From an uncultured Clostridia bacterium (lineage in GTDB: Bacteria > Bacillota > Clostridia > TANB77 > CAG-508), in the NCBI GenBank assembly GCA_934167735.1, contig CAKPLV010000081.1, positions 1 to 5,122 of the forward strand: a stretch of DNA of 5,122 nt, read 5' to 3'. The position numbers and the translations under genes were made by a program. The notes beneath the pieces are model-generated. The model was not told the origin of the DNA. It did no database searches and worked only from the letters and a program-made list of their open reading frames with translations. Positions 1-5,122 of the stretch are shown in pieces. Position 1 is the stretch's first letter. The number at the start of each line of letters is the position of its first letter.

Positions 1-975
1 AGCATAATTTACTGTAATAAATCCACTCTCTTTTAAATAATAAGTTTCTTGCATATTTTCAAAATTTTTCTGTTTTAAATATTCTTTTCCTTTTTCTATT
101 GCTTCTTGTTCTGTTAGTTTTTCTTCATTTACTTCTCTATTGTAATTTAAAAATACAATATGTCCACCTTTTTGTGATATTGATATTCCTATTTTTTTGT
201 CTTCATTTGTGTCTATTTCAAATCTGTATACTGCAATATTTCCGTTTTCAACAAGTCCATTATTACAAATATTTTTTATTTTGTTATTTCCTATAAATTG
301 CTTAACTTTTTCTATGGCTGTATTTTCATCAATTATCTCTCCTATTAATCCTTTTTTCTCAGTACTTGTAATATGTTCAGAAAATGCACCATCATAAATT
401 AATCCTGCATATTCGTGAAAATTTTCATTTACAACATCAAATGTGCTAACTTCTGCAATTTCCATATTATCATTATTTTCAGAAAGATTTTTCCAATTTA
501 AAGTTCCATCATTCAATTCAGATGATATTTCATTTAACATGTTTGATAAATCAAAACTATAATCATATAATTCTTTTATTTTTCCTAATTCTTCATCTGT
601 TAGATTTTCTCCATTGATATTTTTTCTTGATAAAGAATAACTATATTCACTTACTTGATTTAAAAATTTTTCAGTATTTTCCAATTCTTGATTTTCTACT
701 GGTAACATTCCTAAATATGATTGTGCCAAATTAGCTTCTCTCCAAACATGTGTTAACATTTGTGCTCCTTGCTCAGAAGATTTAGAAATCATTGTTTTGG
801 CTAAATATGTTTTTACATTTTGTACATAATCCATAACCTCATAAAGTGCCATATTATATTCATTTTCTTTTGTTTGATAATATTTTGTTGTTTGTTCTTT
901 TAAATTATATCCTAAAATCCCTATAACAATTAACAATACACCTACAACTATTATCCAAATAATATTTTTTCTCAT
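1..975 (-). CDS. ypeB: Germination protein YpeB, N-terminal 325 residues (cut by window edge)
   Basis: Open from ATG at 975-973 to the left edge with no stop. GGAGG at 981-985 lies 5 nt upstream, which fixes the start. Visible: a short basic N-terminus (MRKN), one hydrophobic segment at about residues 5-23 (membrane anchor or uncleaved signal), then a helical region to about residue 160. That region includes the family-like stretch LTHVWREANLAQSYLGMLPV (residues 74-93). FHEYAGLIYDGAFSEH (186-201) follows, which I recognise as a YpeB signature. One PepSY-like repeat covers about 212-282 and a second begins near 286. Family members are about 450 residues, so roughly the last quarter is missing. 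Known of the family: YpeB is made in the forespore and is needed for placement and stability of the cortex-lytic enzyme SleB in spores, and so for cortex hydrolysis during germination. In Bacillus it follows sleB in an operon. Here the 5' neighbour is a divergent glycosyltransferase gene instead. Identification is by remembered motifs and layout, not by a search. Confidence 0.88.
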   Translation of the reverse strand, partial: MRKNIIWIIVVGVLLIVIGILGYNLKEQTTKYYQTKENEYNMALYEVMDYVQNVKTYLAKTMISKSSEQGAQMLTHVWREANLAQSYLGMLPVENQELENTEKFLNQVSEYSYSLSRKNINGENLTDEELGKIKELYDYSFDLSNMLNEISSELNDGTLNWKNLSENNDNMEIAEVSTFDVVNENFHEYAGLIYDGAFSEHITSTEKKGLIGEIIDENTAIEKVKQFIGNNKIKNICNNGLVENGNIAVYRFEIDTNEDKKIGISISQKGGHIVFLNYNREVNEEKLTEQEAIEKGKEYLKQKNFENMQETYYLKESGFITVNYA

Positions 976-993
976 TTTTTCCTCCTTTTTTAT

Positions 994-1023
994 TATTTTG
1001 GATTTTTTTTGAAAAAATATTCA
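994..1023 (-). promoter_or_regulatory. Candidate sigma-G (forespore) promoter of ypeB
   Basis: On the minus strand, TGAATA (1023-1018) and CAAAATA (1000-994) are separated by 17 nt. The sigma-G consensus is about TGAATA-N17/18-CATACTA, with a degenerate -10 of CATWHTA. The -35 is exact and the -10 differs at one position. The -10 ends 8 nt before the GGAGG of ypeB, implying a very short leader. Sigma-G control is what is known for ypeB in Bacillus. The region is A/T-rich, so part of the match could be chance. Confidence 0.5.
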
Positions 1024-1025
1024 AA
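1008..1025. repeat. Inverted repeat TTTGAA-N6-TTCAAA in the divergent promoter region
   Basis: There are two perfect 6-bp arms (1008-1013 and 1020-1025) around a 6-nt A/T spacer. The repeat covers the proposed -35 boxes of both divergent promoters, so it could be an operator, but in such A/T-rich DNA it may be coincidence. I do not recognise it as the site of a named regulator. Confidence 0.3.
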
Positions 1026-1048
1026 CTATTATTTATTTATGATAAAAT
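1020..1048 (+). promoter_or_regulatory. Vegetative (sigma-A type) promoter of the glycosyltransferase gene
   Basis: TTCAAA (1020-1025, 4 of 6 to TTGACA), a 17-nt spacer, and TAAAAT (1043-1048, 5 of 6 to TATAAT) preceded by TGA (1040-1042), which forms an extended -10. Transcription would begin near 1055, just ahead of the ribosome binding site at 1062-1067. This fits the start codon at 1075 and argues against any start further upstream. Confidence 0.5.
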
Positions 1049-1061
1049 GGAAAAAAACTTC

Positions 1062-1067
1062 AAGGAG
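1062..1067 (+). promoter_or_regulatory. Ribosome binding site that decides the glycosyltransferase start
   Basis: AAGGAG sits 7 nt before ATG 1075. The same frame is open back to a TTG at 1009, but that codon has no ribosome binding site and lies upstream of the proposed promoter -10. Confidence 0.85.
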
Positions 1068-1074
1068 TAATAAT

Positions 1075-2202
1075 ATGAAAAAAGTAATTATATTTTACGC
1101 ATCATATGGTGGAGGTCACCTTTCTGCTGCACGTTCTATAAAAGAAACAATCGATTTAGAATACCCAGAAGTTGATTCTATTTTAGTAGACTGTATGGAA
1201 TATGTTAATAAAACTATAAATAAAATAACAACCATGGCATATTCAGAGATGGCAAAAAAAGCGCCTTATACATGGGGAAAATTATATTGGGATTCACAAA
1301 AAGGGCCAATAGCACATATAAGCACAACTTCTAATAAATTATTATCATATAAATTAAATACTTTGTTAGAAGATTTTAAGCCTGATTTGATAATATCTAC
1401 ACATCCTTTTTCAAGTCAAATGTGTGGATATTTGAAAAAAACTGGTAAATTAAATGCAAAAATTGCAACTGTTATGACAGACTATGCCCCACATGATCAA
1501 TGGCTTGTTTTTAATGAATATGTGGATTACTTTTTCGTTTCTCATCAAGAAATGAAACATCAGTTACATGAAAAAGGTATTCCAAATGAGAAAATATTTG
1601 CAACAGGTATTCCTCTTTCAAACAAATTTTTATTAAAATATGATAAAGCTCAAATTTTACAGAACTTTGGTTTATCACCAGATAGAAAAACTATTCTTTT
1701 CTTTGGTGGTGGAGAATTTGGTCTTGGAAAAACACAAACACTTAAGATTTTTAAATCTTTTGTTGAAAATAATAATAATATTCAAATTGTAGCTATTTCT
1801 GGAAAAAACCCAAAAATGAAAGAAAATTTTGAGAATTTAGTTAAAGAATTAGATAAGCAACAATTTGTAAAAGTTTTGGAATATACTGATAAAGTTCCTC
1901 AATTAATGAGTATTTCAGATTTAGTTGTTACAAAACCTGGAGGTTTAACTACAACTGAAAGTTTAGCATCTGGATTACCTATTGTTGTTATTAATCCTAT
2001 TCCTGGACAAGAAGAAGAAAATGCAGCATATTTAGAAAAACATAAAGTTGCTATATGGATAAAAAAGAATGATAATGTAAAACAAATTTTAAATGAATTA
2101 TTTTCAGATCAATCAAAAATGAGAGAAATGAAAATAATGGCTAGATTATTATCAAAAAAGAATTCTACAAGAGATATTTGCAAAATTCTATTAGCAAAAT
2201 AA
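1075..2202 (+). CDS. MGDG synthase/UgtP-type GT-B glycosyltransferase (probable diacylglycerol glycosyltransferase)
   Basis: 375 residues, complete. The N-terminal Rossmann domain opens with MKKVIIFYASYGGGHLSAA, whose SYGGGH loop (10-15) is typical of the MGDG synthase/UgtP/MurG superfamily. STHPFSS (108-114) and VMTDYAPHDQW (133-143) are acceptor-side motifs of this family. The C-terminal domain begins near 205 with an ILFFGGGEFGLG loop (207-218). It carries the nucleotide-sugar signature KPGGLTTTESLASGLP (287-302) and PIPGQEEEN (308-316). There is no signal peptide or transmembrane helix, which fits a protein associated with the inner face of the membrane. Known of the family: transfer of glucose or galactose from a UDP-sugar to diacylglycerol, giving membrane glycolipids that in Bacillus anchor lipoteichoic acid. 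The exact sugar, the lipid acceptor and processivity cannot be read from the sequence, and Clostridia often carry several paralogues, so I give no symbol. It stands alone on the plus strand with its own promoter and terminator, divergent from ypeB and convergent with recR. Confidence 0.87.
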   Translation: MKKVIIFYASYGGGHLSAARSIKETIDLEYPEVDSILVDCMEYVNKTINKITTMAYSEMAKKAPYTWGKLYWDSQKGPIAHISTTSNKLLSYKLNTLLEDFKPDLIISTHPFSSQMCGYLKKTGKLNAKIATVMTDYAPHDQWLVFNEYVDYFFVSHQEMKHQLHEKGIPNEKIFATGIPLSNKFLLKYDKAQILQNFGLSPDRKTILFFGGGEFGLGKTQTLKIFKSFVENNNNIQIVAISGKNPKMKENFENLVKELDKQQFVKVLEYTDKVPQLMSISDLVVTKPGGLTTTESLASGLPIVVINPIPGQEEENAAYLEKHKVAIWIKKNDNVKQILNELFSDQSKMREMKIMARLLSKKNSTRDICKILLAK

Positions 2203-2229
2203 AAAATCCACATTATTGTGGATTTTTTT
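2201..2229. terminator. Bidirectional intrinsic terminator between convergent genes
   Basis: Perfect 12-bp inverted repeat: A6-TCCACA (2201-2212), loop TTAT (2213-2216), TGTGGA-T6 (2217-2228), with one more T at 2229. Read on the plus strand it ends in a T7 tract after a stem with a TCCACA core. Read on the minus strand it ends in T6. It therefore serves the glycosyltransferase gene, whose TAA at 2200-2202 overlaps its left edge, and recR, whose TAA at 2230-2228 overlaps its right edge. Confidence 0.88.
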
Positions 2230-2827
2230 ATAATTCTCTTCTTCCTTCTAAAGCTTTTGTTAAAGTTATTTCATCAGTATATTCTAAATCTCCACCAACT
2301 GGAATTCCATGAGCAATTCTAGTAACTTTAATTCCAAGTGGTTTTATTAATTTTGACAAATACATTGCTGTTGCTTCCCCTTCTACTCTTGGATTAGTTG
2401 CCAAAATAACCTCTTTAACTTGTCCATCCATTAGTCTTGAAAGTAATTCTTTTATCTTTATATCATCTGGTCCTATGCCATTCATAGGTGAAATAGAACC
2501 ATGTAAAACATGATATACTCCTTTAAATTCATGTGTTTTTTCCATTGCTATAATATCTCTAACATCTTCAACAACACATATTACATCTTGATCTCTTTTA
2601 GGATTTCCACAAATTATACATGGATCTGTATCTGAAATATTAAAACATTTACTACAATATTTTAAATTTTTCTTTGCATTTACAATAGCTGAAACAAATT
2701 CATTTGTTTCTTGTTCTGAAGCATTTAACATGTAAAATGCAAGTCGTGCTGCAGTTTTATTCCCTATACTTGGTAGCTTTTCAAAGGCTTCTATTAATTT
2801 TTCTATTGATGGTGAATAATAAGACAT
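2228..2827 (-). CDS. recR: Recombination mediator protein RecR
   Basis: 199 residues, the usual length (about 198). The parts appear in the expected order: a helix-hairpin-helix near residues 16-31 (KLPSIGNKTAARLAFY); a C4 zinc finger at Cys58, Cys61, Cys70 and Cys73; a Toprim domain starting VICVVEDVRD (82-91) with the acidic pair Glu87-Asp88; ATNPRVEGEATAMYL (143-157); and the C-terminal RIAHGIPVGGDLEYTDEITL block. RecR is a cytoplasmic ring-forming protein. With RecO (and RecF) it loads RecA onto SSB-coated single-stranded DNA for gap repair. ATG at 2827-2825 is preceded by AAGGAGT (2842-2836) at 8 nt. It lies 21 nt after ebfC and is the last gene of the dnaX-ebfC-recR operon, ending in the shared terminator. 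No key residue is missing. Confidence 0.97.
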   Translation of the reverse strand: MSYYSPSIEKLIEAFEKLPSIGNKTAARLAFYMLNASEQETNEFVSAIVNAKKNLKYCSKCFNISDTDPCIICGNPKRDQDVICVVEDVRDIIAMEKTHEFKGVYHVLHGSISPMNGIGPDDIKIKELLSRLMDGQVKEVILATNPRVEGEATAMYLSKLIKPLGIKVTRIAHGIPVGGDLEYTDEITLTKALEGRREL

Positions 2828-2848
2828 CCTTTTTTACTCCTTGTAATT

Positions 2849-3190
2849 TTACATTAATCCTGGGATATTATATTTTCCCATTGATGAAGCTTGTGCATCA
2901 TCAACTTGTTTAAATGCTTGATTAATACATGTAATTATTAAATCTTGTAACATTTCAACATCTTCTGGATCTACTACATCTTTTTCTATTTTTAATTCTT
3001 TAATTTCTTTTTGTCCTGTTACTTTAACAGAAACAGCTCCTCCACCTGCAGATGCTTCAAATTCTTTAACTGCAAGTTCTGTTTGAGATTTTTCTATATC
3101 TGCTTGCATTTTTTTTGCTTCTTTCATTAATTGGTTGATGTTCATTCCACCAAATCCTCCCATTCCTGGGAATCCTCCTCTTTTTGACAT
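2849..3190 (-). CDS. ebfC: YbaB/EbfC family nucleoid-associated protein
   Basis: 113 residues, close to the family's usual 100-110. A Gly/Met/Phe-rich N-terminal tail (about residues 2-17) precedes NINQLMKEAKKMQADIEK, the start of the long helix typical of the family. A central beta region follows with ASAGGGAVSVKVTGQKEIKELKIEK. The C-terminal helix is DVEMLQDLIITCINQAFKQV, and the protein ends in NIPGLM, as many members do. Known of the family: small dimeric DNA-binding proteins that coat or bridge DNA. In Firmicutes the gene nearly always sits between dnaX and recR, as here. ATG at 3190-3188 has GGAGG (3202-3198) 7 nt upstream, and only 13 nt separate it from the dnaX stop, so translation is probably coupled. 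A run of eight A's lies in the Lys-Lys-Met codons at 3116-3109. Confidence 0.95.
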   Translation of the reverse strand: MSKRGGFPGMGGFGGMNINQLMKEAKKMQADIEKSQTELAVKEFEASAGGGAVSVKVTGQKEIKELKIEKDVVDPEDVEMLQDLIITCINQAFKQVDDAQASSMGKYNIPGLM

Positions 3191-3203
3191 TATTCTTCCT
3201 CCT

Positions 3204-4805
3204 CTATTCTATTACATCAAATGGTATATCAAATCCACTTGCAAAATTTGAAAGTGCTTCTTCTTCAGATCTTTCTGTTTCACCTTGTGGCTTTGTATCA
3301 ATAAATTTTACATGCATTTCTTTACCACAAGCTAATGATACTTGTTCTGTAATTTCTTTAATGCTTTCTGGTTTTTCTAGAATTGTTTTTCCAAATGGTG
3401 TTATACCTTTTGGAAATTGTATTCCAACAGTCATATCATTAACTTCTATAGCATCAGTATTTAATAGATTTGTATATAACATAATTTTTCCATTTTTCTT
3501 CATGTTATTAACTATTTCTTTCCAATATGATGCTGGCTTTGCATTTTTTCCAATTCCAACAATAGATGAATTATCCGTTTTTTTTTGTACTACATTATTT
3601 TTCTGAACATTTGGAGTATTATTTACTGTTCTTACTCCTCCTCCGCTTCTTAAATAATTCTCTATCTTTTCTAATCTTGCATTTATATCACTATTGTTTC
3701 CTGAATTATTTGAGTTACTTTCTTCTAATTCTTTACTACATAATTTTATAATTCCTGCTTGGAATATTATTAGTTTTTGAGTTGATATTTTCATATCATT
3801 CTCTAGGTTTGATAATTCATATATTAATTTTATGGCTCTTTCTTTTGTTATATCCTTTGAAATTTCTTCCAATTTTTTCAAATCTTCATCATTATATATG
3901 GTTGGTTTTTGATTTGTTTTTATCATTAATATATCTTTTATATATTTAATAATTTCCCATATAAAATTATTAAGATCTTTTCCCTCTTCTAGTACTTTAT
4001 TTATAGTTTCCATAGCTAAATCTATATCAAATTCAATAATTGCTTTTGTTGTGTTGTGAATATAAGTAATTTTAGGTATTCCAACTAATTCTTTTATTTT
4101 ATCTTCATCAATACTATTATCTCCATCTTGTACACATCTTTCTAGAATTGATAAAGCATCTCTCATAGCTCCTTCTGATAATGAAGCAATAATATTTAAT
4201 GCTTGATCTGTTGCTTCAATTTTGCTTTCATTACATACTATTTTTAATCTTTTAACAATATCTTCATCTGATATTCTTTTGAAATCAAATCTTTGACATC
4301 TTGATAATATTGTTGCTGGTAATTTTTGTGGTTCTGTAGTAGCTAATATAAATTTTACATGTTCTGGTGGCTCTTCTAATGTTTTTAGCAAGGCATTAAA
4401 TGCTCCTTGTGATAACATATGCACCTCATCTATAATATATACTCTGTATTTAGCTTTTGTTGGTAAGAAATTAACTTCTTCTCTTATTGAACGTATATCT
4501 TCAACACTATTATTAGATGCTGCATCCATTTCAACTATATCTGTTAATGAGCCAGCTATTGCAGCTTTACATATTTCACATTCATTACATGGCTCTCCAT
4601 CTTTTGGATTTAAACAGTTAATTGCTCTTGCTAGAACCTTTGCTGACGTTGTTTTTCCTGTACCTCTTCCACCATTAAATAAATATGCATGCCCTACTCT
4701 GTTTGCCATTATTTGATTTCTTAATGTTCTTGTTATATGTTCTTGACCAACCATTTCTCCAAAAGTCATTGGTCTAAATTTTCTATAAAGAGCTGTGTAC
4801 CCCAC
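3204..4805 (-). CDS. dnaX: DNA polymerase III subunit gamma/tau (clamp loader ATPase)
   Basis: 533 residues from GTG 4805-4803. DnaX is the AAA+ motor of the clamp-loader complex, which opens the beta clamp and places it on primed DNA; the tau form also contacts the polymerase. Visible: the conserved YTALYRKFRP at the extreme N-terminus; Walker A GGRGTGKT (45-52); zinc cysteines at 64, 73, 76 and 79; Walker B VYIIDEVH (122-129); sensor 1 LATTEP (154-159); SRC with the arginine finger (168-170); and sensor 2 GAMRDALS (212-219). A helical collar domain runs to about 360. An Asn/Ser-rich linker (about 363-415) and a separate C-terminal domain (about 424-533, starting PASYWKEI) follow. The frame is open upstream to an ATG at 4874, but that would lie in the SRP RNA gene. 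The GTG gives MGYTALYRKF, the expected N-terminus. The stop TAG lies 13 nt before ebfC. The only clear promoter is the one ahead of the SRP RNA. The linker holds a possible slippage site, listed separately. Confidence 0.96.
   Translation of the reverse strand: MGYTALYRKFRPMTFGEMVGQEHITRTLRNQIMANRVGHAYLFNGGRGTGKTTSAKVLARAINCLNPKDGEPCNECEICKAAIAGSLTDIVEMDAASNNSVEDIRSIREEVNFLPTKAKYRVYIIDEVHMLSQGAFNALLKTLEEPPEHVKFILATTEPQKLPATILSRCQRFDFKRISDEDIVKRLKIVCNESKIEATDQALNIIASLSEGAMRDALSILERCVQDGDNSIDEDKIKELVGIPKITYIHNTTKAIIEFDIDLAMETINKVLEEGKDLNNFIWEIIKYIKDILMIKTNQKPTIYNDEDLKKLEEISKDITKERAIKLIYELSNLENDMKISTQKLIIFQAGIIKLCSKELEESNSNNSGNNSDINARLEKIENYLRSGGGVRTVNNTPNVQKNNVVQKKTDNSSIVGIGKNAKPASYWKEIVNNMKKNGKIMLYTNLLNTDAIEVNDMTVGIQFPKGITPFGKTILEKPESIKEITEQVSLACGKEMHVKFIDTKPQGETERSEEEALSNFASGFDIPFDVIE
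3571..3587 (-). other. A9 tract in dnaX: possible slippage or frameshift site giving a gamma-like short form
   Basis: In minus-strand sense the codons are CAA AAA AAA ACG (residues 407-410), giving nine A's at 3586-3578 and containing the A-AAA-AAA heptamer. A -1 ribosomal shift, or one extra A in the transcript, reads AAC GGA TAA, so translation stops after Asn-Gly at 3573-3571. The product would have 411 residues: the complete ATPase, zinc and collar domains without the tau-specific C-terminal domain. Known precedents are ribosomal -1 frameshifting at A-AAA-AAG in E. coli dnaX and transcriptional slippage at an A9 tract in Thermus thermophilus dnaX. I see no strong downstream stem-loop and no Shine-Dalgarno-like sequence at the usual 10-14 nt upstream, so slippage by RNA polymerase is the more likely route, if either occurs. 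Confidence 0.45.
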
Positions 4806-4815
4806 TCCTATCACA

Positions 4816-4820
4816 TCCTT
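4816..4820 (-). promoter_or_regulatory. Ribosome binding site supporting the dnaX GTG start
   Basis: AAGGA (4820-4816) lies 10 nt before GTG 4805, slightly long but usable. The in-frame GTG at 4814-4812 is too close to it. The next Met (residue 13) would delete the conserved YTALYRKFRP. A second AGGAG (4809-4805) overlaps the start codon itself and cannot serve it. Confidence 0.6.
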
Positions 4821-4828
4821 TATACAAC

Positions 4829-4968
4829 AAAAATGGTAAGGTCTTAATCTCTCTATAGAGAGCACTCCACACAAAAGTATCTACTTATTGCTGCTTCCTT
4901 CCGGATCTGACAAGGTTCATAGGCTCCTGTCGGATTACTCTCTATACAAAGATTAAATCCTTTACCAT
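4829..4968 (-). ncRNA. ffs: Signal recognition particle RNA (small, 4.5S-like, about 140 nt)
   Basis: The hallmark domain IV hairpin is at 4911-4890, with TCCGGAAGGAAGCAGC containing the GGAA tetraloop and the Ffh-binding internal loop. The flanks pair as one long rod. ATGGTAAAGG (4968-4959) pairs with CCTTACCAT (4841-4833, one bulged A). The next 21 bases (4958-4938) pair with 4862-4842 with only an A-A and a G-G mismatch and two G-U pairs. CC-ACA near 4935-4930 pairs with TGTGG near the base of the apical part. The 3' arm runs into a T5 tract (4833-4829), which likely forms the terminator or 3' end. With Ffh (SRP54) this RNA forms the particle that brings ribosomes making membrane or exported proteins to FtsY. 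The ends are inferred from pairing and from the promoter. One base differs from the usual GTCAGGTCC: GTCAGATCC, with A at 4906. The RNA lies 23 nt upstream of the dnaX start codon. Confidence 0.93.
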
Positions 4969-4972
4969 CTGT

Positions 4973-5001
4973 ATTATATACTGATTTATAATTTTTGGCA
5001 A
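4973..5001 (-). promoter_or_regulatory. Strong vegetative promoter of the SRP RNA (and probably dnaX-ebfC-recR)
   Basis: TTGCCA (5001-4996), a spacer of exactly 17 nt, and a perfect TATAAT (4978-4973) on the minus strand. The predicted start falls near 4966-4969, where the 5' arm of the RNA helix begins. No better promoter is seen between the RNA and dnaX, so the protein genes are probably expressed by readthrough. Confidence 0.88.
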
Positions 5002-5012
5002 GTACTTTTTCA

Positions 5013-5122
5013 TTATTCTTTTATTCTTTTAAAAACATATTTGCTCATATCCGTAAATTCTTTTGATGCTGTTCCATTTTCTATAACATCTTCTAATGGT
5101 AATTCTAATGGAATTGAAGCTT
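5013..5122 (-). CDS. C-terminal 35 residues of an unidentified protein (cut by window edge)
   Basis: One minus-strand frame is open from the right edge (first full codon 5120-5118) to TAA at 5015-5013. It reads ASIPLELPLEDVIENGTASK and then EFTDMSKYVFKRIKE. The composition (acidic and Lys-rich, with A/T-ending codons) matches the neighbouring genes, so I take it as the tail of a real gene. There is no cysteine or recognisable motif, and I do not recognise the family. The neighbour most often seen upstream of the SRP RNA in Bacillus is tadA, but this tail gives no support for that. The stop lies 11 nt from the -35 box of the SRP RNA promoter, with no terminator between, so transcription may run on into the SRP RNA. 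Confidence 0.5.
   Translation of the reverse strand, partial: ASIPLELPLEDVIENGTASKEFTDMSKYVFKRIKE

Noticed and set aside
99..397. Short plus-strand open frames of about 65 residues with Leu/Phe/Ile-rich translations
   Set aside because: They are antisense to the well-supported ypeB frame, have no ribosome binding site, and look like the complement of Lys/Glu/Asn codons rather than real membrane peptides.
1009..1074. Upstream TTG-initiated extension of the glycosyltransferase by 22 residues
   Set aside because: It has no ribosome binding site and would begin upstream of the likely promoter -10. ATG 1075 has AAGGAG at 7 nt and starts exactly at the conserved MKKVIIFYASYGGGH.
2704..2913. Plus-strand open frame of 69 residues across the recR-ebfC junction
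   Set aside because: It is antisense to two confirmed genes, with no start signals and no recognisable features.
3109..3116. A8 run in ebfC as a second slippage site
   Set aside because: It falls at the start of the conserved helix, where truncation would leave no useful domain. Runs of this length are expected in such A/T-rich DNA.
3184..3751. Two plus-strand open frames of 140 and 61 residues (3184-3606 and 3566-3751)
   Set aside because: Both lie antisense within dnaX, have hydrophobic low-complexity translations and no ribosome binding site, and arise from A/T-rich complement codons.
4819..4847. Possible dnaX promoter TTAAGA-N17-TATAAA between the SRP RNA and dnaX
   Set aside because: The -10 overlaps the dnaX ribosome binding site and transcription would start about 6 nt before the GTG, cutting the binding site off. 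The -35 also lies in the conserved RNA helix.
4806..4874. N-terminal extension of DnaX from ATG 4874 (23 residues, Cys-rich)
   Set aside because: It translates the 3' arm of the SRP RNA and the gap after it. The GTG at 4805 gives the expected DnaX N-terminus.

Overview
The window is about 70% A+T and carries strong AGGAGG-type ribosome binding sites. It also has a spore-germination gene (ypeB) and the SRP RNA-dnaX-ebfC-recR gene order that is classic for Firmicutes. Together these point to the chromosome of an endospore-forming, low-GC Firmicute, most likely a member of the Clostridia. No mobile element, CRISPR array, tRNA or rRNA is visible.

Layout: (1) 1-975, minus strand: the N-terminal 325 residues of the germination protein YpeB, cut by the left edge. 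(2) 976-1074: a short divergent control region. It holds a sigma-G-like promoter for ypeB, a vegetative promoter for the plus-strand gene, and a small inverted repeat over their overlapping -35 regions. (3) 1075-2202, plus strand: a GT-B glycosyltransferase of the MGDG synthase/UgtP type, probably a glycolipid synthase. (4) 2201-2229: a bidirectional terminator touching the stop codons of two convergent genes. (5) 2228-4968, minus strand: a compact cluster transcribed as SRP RNA, dnaX, ebfC (YbaB family) and recR, with a strong promoter at 4973-5001. (6) 5013-5122, minus strand: the last 35 codons of an unidentified gene, cut by the right edge.

Functionally, the minus-strand cluster joins protein targeting (SRP RNA) to replication and repair: the clamp-loader subunit, a nucleoid-associated protein and the recombination mediator RecR. 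The left half concerns the cell envelope and spore: a lipid glycosyltransferase and a germination protein.

The window looks largely like ordinary core genome, and I see no wholly new system. The two observations most worth following are a run of nine A's in the dnaX linker, where a -1 shift reaches a stop after two codons and would give a gamma-like clamp-loader subunit, and an SRP RNA of only about 140 nt with no room for the Alu domain known from Bacillus and Clostridium.
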